A DNA stretch of 9,961 nucleotides from JBBQIY01 sp964618405. GTDB lineage: Bacteria; Verrucomicrobiota; Kiritimatiellia; RFP12; UBA3636. The stretch is taken from positions 1 through 9,961 of the forward strand of contig CAZUAY010000144.1 of NCBI GenBank assembly GCA_964618405.1. Direction: 5' to 3'. A model generated the notes under the pieces. The model saw only the letters and a list, made by a program, of their open reading frames with translations. It had not been told where the DNA came from and searched no databases. The translations under genes and the position numbers were made by a program. Below, in pieces: positions 7,553-9,961 of the stretch. How positions within the stretch are numbered: the first letter of the stretch is position 1; every line of letters starts with the position of its first letter.

Positions 7553-7584
7553 GCTTGTTTTGCTTTCTTTTGTAGTTCACGGGC

Positions 7585-7602
7585 GCAGGCAGCAACGCCT
7601 GC
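7585..7602. repeat. Short GC-rich hairpin between two minus-strand genes
   Basis: GCAGGC (7585-7590) and GCCTGC (7597-7602) form a 6-bp stem with a 6-nt loop. Neither strand has a T-run after it, so it is a poor intrinsic terminator. It could be a REP-like or mRNA-stability element between the GNAT and DUF4838 genes. Confidence 0.4.
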
Positions 7603-7608
7603 CGCACA

Positions 7609-7631
7609 CTTACTCAATCTGCTTACTCAAT
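7609..7631. repeat. 10-bp direct repeat spanning the GNAT stop codon
   Basis: CTTACTCAAT occurs at 7609-7618 and again at 7622-7631, a 13-bp period. The GNAT stop codon (complement of TTA at 7623-7625) lies in the second copy. It probably arose by slippage or from adjoining repeat DNA. No function is evident. Confidence 0.55.
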
Positions 7632-8309
7632 GCTAAGTTTAGGACTATTGACCATAGACTGTAGACCATCAGGGATTGCCTCCGGCAACTTTAGGGAACT
7701 TCGCCCTACTCCCTCTAAGAAAGGCGTCAGCCTTTCGCTTCCTCTGCGGATATTCAGAATAGGCTCGAATCGCTCTGGCCAGTTTAACTCCTCAAGCACC
7801 TTAATCCAGCGCTCGGGATGGCTTTCATCGGACACAACTGGCTGAAACCCAAGCCTGAGATATGTGATGATGGCCGCACGCCGCCAATCATCTGTTAACA
7901 GCGTCATAGACGTGAATCCTTCTCGGACAGCCTGATGAAGAACCGCTAGGGAAACAAGATAGCCCAGCTTTTTTCCTGTAAAACTGGGATGCGCTCCCAC
8001 CATGTGAACAACACCTTGCTTCGCATCCTGTGAAGCCCAGCACGAAGCTGTGGCTGCGCCCCGTCCATCATCAGCAAGAATAAACCAAACTCTCTCTGGA
8101 CGAAAGTGTTGATCTCCCGCCATCTCCTTGGCAAAATTCGACTGGCCTTTTTTCCGTTCAAATGACAGGTCGATCACTTCATTCCAGATCTCCTGATCAC
8201 CTTCCCGATAATGGCGGCACTGAAAACCTGCCGGCACCTGAAGTTCCTCCAGATGACTCAGGTTAAGGATTTTCATTTTCAATTGCGGCAGTTTGGTTTC
8301 TGTTCCCAT
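7623..8309 (-). CDS. GNAT family N-acetyltransferase with repeat-encoded tail
   Basis: A 228-aa GNAT-fold protein that would transfer an acetyl group from acetyl-CoA to an amine. Visible signatures are the beta4 strand VVHMVGA (100-106), the acetyl-CoA pyrophosphate loop HPSFTGKKLG (107-116) with its alpha3 helix, and the motif-B segment DDWRRAAIITYLRLGFQPV (140-158), in which YLRLGF is the classic C-terminal signature. The core ends near residue 186. Residues from about 192 to 228 are encoded by DNA holding three consecutive small hairpins and a short tandem motif, so the tail looks like an acquired extension. The start is supported by GAAGG about 9 nt upstream; Met12 is an alternative. The substrate is unknown. 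The gene is divergent from the deacetylase-like gene and upstream of the DUF4838 gene on the same strand. Confidence 0.86.
   Translation of the reverse strand: MGTETKLPQLKMKILNLSHLEELQVPAGFQCRHYREGDQEIWNEVIDLSFERKKGQSNFAKEMAGDQHFRPERVWFILADDGRGAATASCWASQDAKQGVVHMVGAHPSFTGKKLGYLVSLAVLHQAVREGFTSMTLLTDDWRRAAIITYLRLGFQPVVSDESHPERWIKVLEELNWPERFEPILNIRRGSERLTPFLEGVGRSSLKLPEAIPDGLQSMVNSPKLSIE
7648..7736. repeat. Cluster of three hairpins plus a tandem motif inside the GNAT 3' end
   Basis: Three perfect stems follow one another: TTGCC-TCC-GGCAA (7676-7688), TAGGG-7 nt-CCCTA (7692-7708) and GAAAGGC-GTCA-GCCTTTC (7719-7736, a 7-bp stem with a 4-nt loop). Next to them, GACCATAGACT and GTAGACCAT (7650-7669) are partial repeats of each other. 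Such dense hairpins are unusual in coding DNA and resemble the intergenic repeats of environmental genomes, here read through as the acetyltransferase tail. Confidence 0.5.
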
Positions 8310-8374
8310 GATTCGATACCTTCACTACGTTTTGTTGAGCTCAATAACCAGCCAAGCTCTCAGCTTATGCAAGT

Positions 8375-8404
8375 AGTGTAGCATTTTCTGAGTTATCGAG
8401 TAAA
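8375..8404 (-). promoter_or_regulatory. Candidate sigma-70-like promoter for the GNAT gene
   Basis: On the minus strand, TTTACT (complement of 8399-8404) is followed after 18 bp by TACACT (complement of 8375-8380). A TG just upstream of the latter makes an extended -10. It would give a leader of about 60 nt to the GNAT start. It does not resemble the three TTGCTT elements, so this divergent gene may be regulated separately. The support is sequence match only. Confidence 0.35.
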
Positions 8405-8409
8405 TTGAG

Positions 8410-8453
8410 TTTTTAGCAAAGCTTGCTTTTCATGCGAGGAGAAGCTAATCTTT
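8410..8453 (+). promoter_or_regulatory. Promoter element B, upstream of the deacetylase-like gene
   Basis: TTGCTT (8423-8428), 17 bp, TAATCT (8446-8451), with TTTTTAG upstream, an AGGA-containing spacer and CTTT after the -10 box, as in element A. A and B also share ATATSGA at the same distance downstream (from 268 in A, from 8457 in B). Transcription would begin near 8458, after the upstream in-frame ATG at 8454. That supports the ATG at 8493 as the true start and a leader of about 35 nt. Confidence 0.65.
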
Positions 8454-8480
8454 ATGTCATATCGAATAAGCGAAAATTCT

Positions 8481-8487
8481 AGAGGAG
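8481..8487 (+). promoter_or_regulatory. Strong ribosome binding site fixing the start at 8493
   Basis: AGAGGAG lies 5 nt before ATG 8493 and is the strongest Shine-Dalgarno match in the window. The longer reading frame from ATG 8454 has no such site and begins at the edge of the -10 box of element B. Confidence 0.7.
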
Positions 8488-8492
8488 AAACG

Positions 8493-9728
8493 ATGAAAGC
8501 AAAAGAAACTTCACAGCGAATTTCTATTGATTCTTTGGCGAACCCTGTCCCGACCAGCCTGTCGAAAAACGAAGAATTCTTATCGCATCCATCCAAAGAT
8601 TTTTATTTCATAGAACCATTCGACGGCGGTATCATTCACGAGCAAAGTGGACTTCCTGTTCTGGGAACAGAGACAGGACCAGATGGAAAACGGATGCTTA
8701 AAATCGAGGTTTCCGGAGTCGTGCCGCCCGGCGTGAAACCGGAACTCTTCACAAGCGAAGGTAGAACAATTCCTGTAACGGTCGATAACGGCATGTTCCG
8801 AGGCGTTGCCCGGCTGCCCGACCGGGTCACGGAAATCAGAGCTCAGGCCATGATCGGCGGCAAGCGCCGGGTTATCCGCACCCGCCCAGTCTGGGCTAAA
8901 AACTCAACTCCGCGTTTCAGTTGCTATATCGATGACCACAGTTTCTTTTTCCGGGATATCGTCCAGAACCGCTATAAAAGCCTCTTCGATTGTTTCTATC
9001 TCGCAAAACTCCGCGAATTGCACCGACGTTTCGGTGCCAAGATCAACTTAAACTGCTTTAATACGACACCAGAGCGTGATTTCAGCCTGTCGATGTTCCC
9101 GACCACCTATAAAGCCGAGTTCGAGGACAATGCTACCTGGCTCCGACTAGCATTCCATTCGGAGAACGAGTTTCCGGACAAGCCGTACGAGGATGCCACT
9201 CCCGAGAAACTCGCTGCGGATTTCGATCTGGTTGCCGGGCAGTTGAAACGGATCGCAGGATCGGCCTACAGCACAGGCTTGCAGATTCACTGGGCAGACC
9301 TTCGGCCTAACTGTTATAACGTCTTGGCTGACCGCGGTGTTAAAATGCTGCCGACGAGCAGCAGAAGGCCTGACGAAACAACAGACAAAATTTGCACGTA
9401 TCATCTGCCCGACGACGTTCTCAATTTTTTGTGTGACCATCAGGGCTGGATGGATTTTGAAAGTGGACTCATCTTTTATAGCGCATCAACCGGCACTCGC
9501 GAACATGATCCTGTCAATACAACAGTCAAGAATATCCGTGAACGAACCGACTCTCCCGCCCGAGGCCATTTGCTTAATATCGCTGGGCATGAGCAATATT
9601 GGTGGCCATTCTACTTTAACTTTGTCCCAGACGTTTATGACCGTTATGCAACGGCCTTCCGTTATGTGTTGGACCAGGGATACCAACCCATTTGGATCAA
9701 TGATGGTTTCTTCGGTGGCGCAGAGTGA
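8493..9728 (+). CDS. Polysaccharide deacetylase (NodB)-like protein, putative
   Basis: A 411-aa protein with no signal peptide, started at ATG 8493 because of the strong binding site and the promoter position. An N-terminal part (about 36-135) is beta-rich and looks like an Ig-like or accessory domain. The C-terminal part (about 138-408) has features reminiscent of NodB/CE4-type barrels: FSCYIDDHSFF (142-152) with the Asp147-Asp148 pair near the domain start, RLAFHSENEFP (218-228) with His222, IHWADLR (265-271) with His266, and GHEQYWWPFYFN (365-376) before a final helix and WINDG strand. Asp and His are the metal ligands of that family, but the canonical second motif HxxxH is not plainly present. 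Assignment to a deacetylase-like fold is therefore tentative and the substrate unknown. It is a single gene divergent from the GNAT gene and followed by promoter element C. Confidence 0.75.
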   Translation: MKAKETSQRISIDSLANPVPTSLSKNEEFLSHPSKDFYFIEPFDGGIIHEQSGLPVLGTETGPDGKRMLKIEVSGVVPPGVKPELFTSEGRTIPVTVDNGMFRGVARLPDRVTEIRAQAMIGGKRRVIRTRPVWAKNSTPRFSCYIDDHSFFFRDIVQNRYKSLFDCFYLAKLRELHRRFGAKINLNCFNTTPERDFSLSMFPTTYKAEFEDNATWLRLAFHSENEFPDKPYEDATPEKLAADFDLVAGQLKRIAGSAYSTGLQIHWADLRPNCYNVLADRGVKMLPTSSRRPDETTDKICTYHLPDDVLNFLCDHQGWMDFESGLIFYSASTGTREHDPVNTTVKNIRERTDSPARGHLLNIAGHEQYWWPFYFNFVPDVYDRYATAFRYVLDQGYQPIWINDGFFGGAE

Positions 9729-9740
9729 TGCCCGAATTTC

Positions 9741-9763
9741 GCGGTTTTAGGGGCGGTTTTAGG
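9741..9763. repeat. Tandem 12-bp duplication
   Basis: GCGGTTTTAGG occurs at 9741-9751 and again at 9753-9763, a 12-bp period, just after the stop of the deacetylase-like gene and immediately before promoter element C. It may be an activator site or simple slippage. It is not present beside elements A or B. Confidence 0.5.
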
Positions 9764-9766
9764 CGC

Positions 9767-9804
9767 TTTAGTGCTTGCTTTTTTTGAGAGATGACGCTAC
9801 CTTG
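9767..9804 (+). promoter_or_regulatory. Promoter element C, near the right edge
   Basis: TTGCTT (9775-9780), 17 bp, TACCTT (9798-9803). The 18 bases TTTAGTGCTTGCTTTTTT beginning at 9767 are identical to those beginning at 226 in element A. The nearest downstream structure is a terminator-like hairpin at 9828-9868, so the product may be a short RNA, or a leader for a gene beyond the window. Confidence 0.6.
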
Positions 9805-9827
9805 TTCGCTTTTTTGAATTAGGTTGA

Positions 9828-9868
9828 AAAAACCCAATCAAGAATTCGCATACGGCGGCTGGGTTTTT
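9828..9868 (+). terminator. Terminator-like hairpin with terminal T-run
   Basis: AAAAACCCA (9828-9836) pairs with TGGGTTTTT (9860-9868), a 9-bp stem that ends in five T. The loop is long (23 nt) and only four pairs are strong or next to strong, so efficiency is uncertain. It could end the deacetylase-like transcript, or act as an attenuator just after promoter C. The A-run on the other side would also let it work in reverse. Confidence 0.5.
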
Positions 9869-9885
9869 GAGATACCAAACAAAAG

Positions 9886-9920
9886 CCGTGAACGGTTATC
9901 AGGAAAGTAACCGTTCACGG
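9886..9920. repeat. Perfect 13-bp inverted repeat with G-run
   Basis: CCGTGAACGGTTA (9886-9898) and TAACCGTTCACGG (9908-9920) form a perfect 13-bp stem around a 9-nt loop, followed by a run of G. On the minus strand the stem is followed by CTTTTG, so it could terminate a transcript coming from the right. GTAACC at 9907 would also suit the outer end of an IS66-type element, whose termini commonly begin GTAA, extending past the window. That idea is weak. Positions 9921-9961 show no start of a gene that I can support. Confidence 0.5.
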
Positions 9921-9961
9921 GGGGGCATCCGGATTGCCGAAGTATAACGGTGATCCTTGGG

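Noticed and set aside
7585..7602. Intrinsic terminator between the GNAT and DUF4838 genes
   Set aside because: The 6-bp stem has no T-run on either strand, so I list it only as a hairpin.
8454..8492. N-terminal extension of the deacetylase-like protein from ATG 8454
   Set aside because: This ATG overlaps the edge of promoter B and would precede the predicted transcript start. It has no binding site, whereas ATG 8493 has AGAGGAG 5 nt upstream.
1..9961. CRISPR array, tRNA or rRNA genes
   Set aside because: I found no regularly spaced repeats of CRISPR length, no cloverleaf with a CCA or TTCRA-type arm, and no rRNA-like stretch.

Overview
The window looks like accessory chromosome from a Lentisphaerota, Kiritimatiellota or Planctomycetota type bacterium. 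This rests on the gene families (a secreted DUF4838 protein, a short ceramidase-like protein without a signal peptide, and a polysaccharide-deacetylase-like protein), the purine-rich AAAGGA ribosome binding sites, and the short hairpin-rich intergenic repeats. It is inference from family knowledge; there is no rRNA or marker gene to confirm it.

Layout. Positions 1-400 are noncoding and carry promoter element A. From about 401 to 4808 four plus-strand genes form a tight operon: a putative TIM-barrel glycosidase-like protein, an M24 (creatinase/aminopeptidase P) homologue that has lost much of its active site, a TIM-barrel metal-dependent amidohydrolase, and a neutral-ceramidase-like protein. 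Gaps are 11 bp and 6 bp, followed by a 16-bp overlap. Positions 4809-5131 lie between convergent genes and hold a MITE-like inverted-repeat element of about 240 bp. Two minus-strand genes follow: the exported DUF4838 protein (5132-7552) and, upstream of it, a GNAT acetyltransferase (7623-8309) whose C-terminal tail is encoded by a cluster of small hairpins. A divergent intergenic region (8310-8492) holds promoter element B, which drives a deacetylase-like gene (8493-9728). The last 230 bp hold promoter element C, a terminator-like hairpin and a perfect 13-bp stem.

How the genes may work together. The four operon proteins lack signal peptides and look cytoplasmic. Three of them belong to families that act on amide or other C-N/C-O bonds. 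The exported DUF4838 protein and the deacetylase-like protein belong to carbohydrate-associated groups. A small locus for breaking down an N-acylated or otherwise decorated carbohydrate is a reasonable but unproven reading.

The most striking signal is regulatory. The same element, a TTGCTT box, exactly 17 bp, then TAAYCT or TACCTT, with conserved flanks, occurs three times in intergenic DNA and always in the same orientation. One copy lies before the operon, one before the deacetylase-like gene, and one just before the right edge. It suggests one shared promoter class, and so a regulon, tying these genes together.
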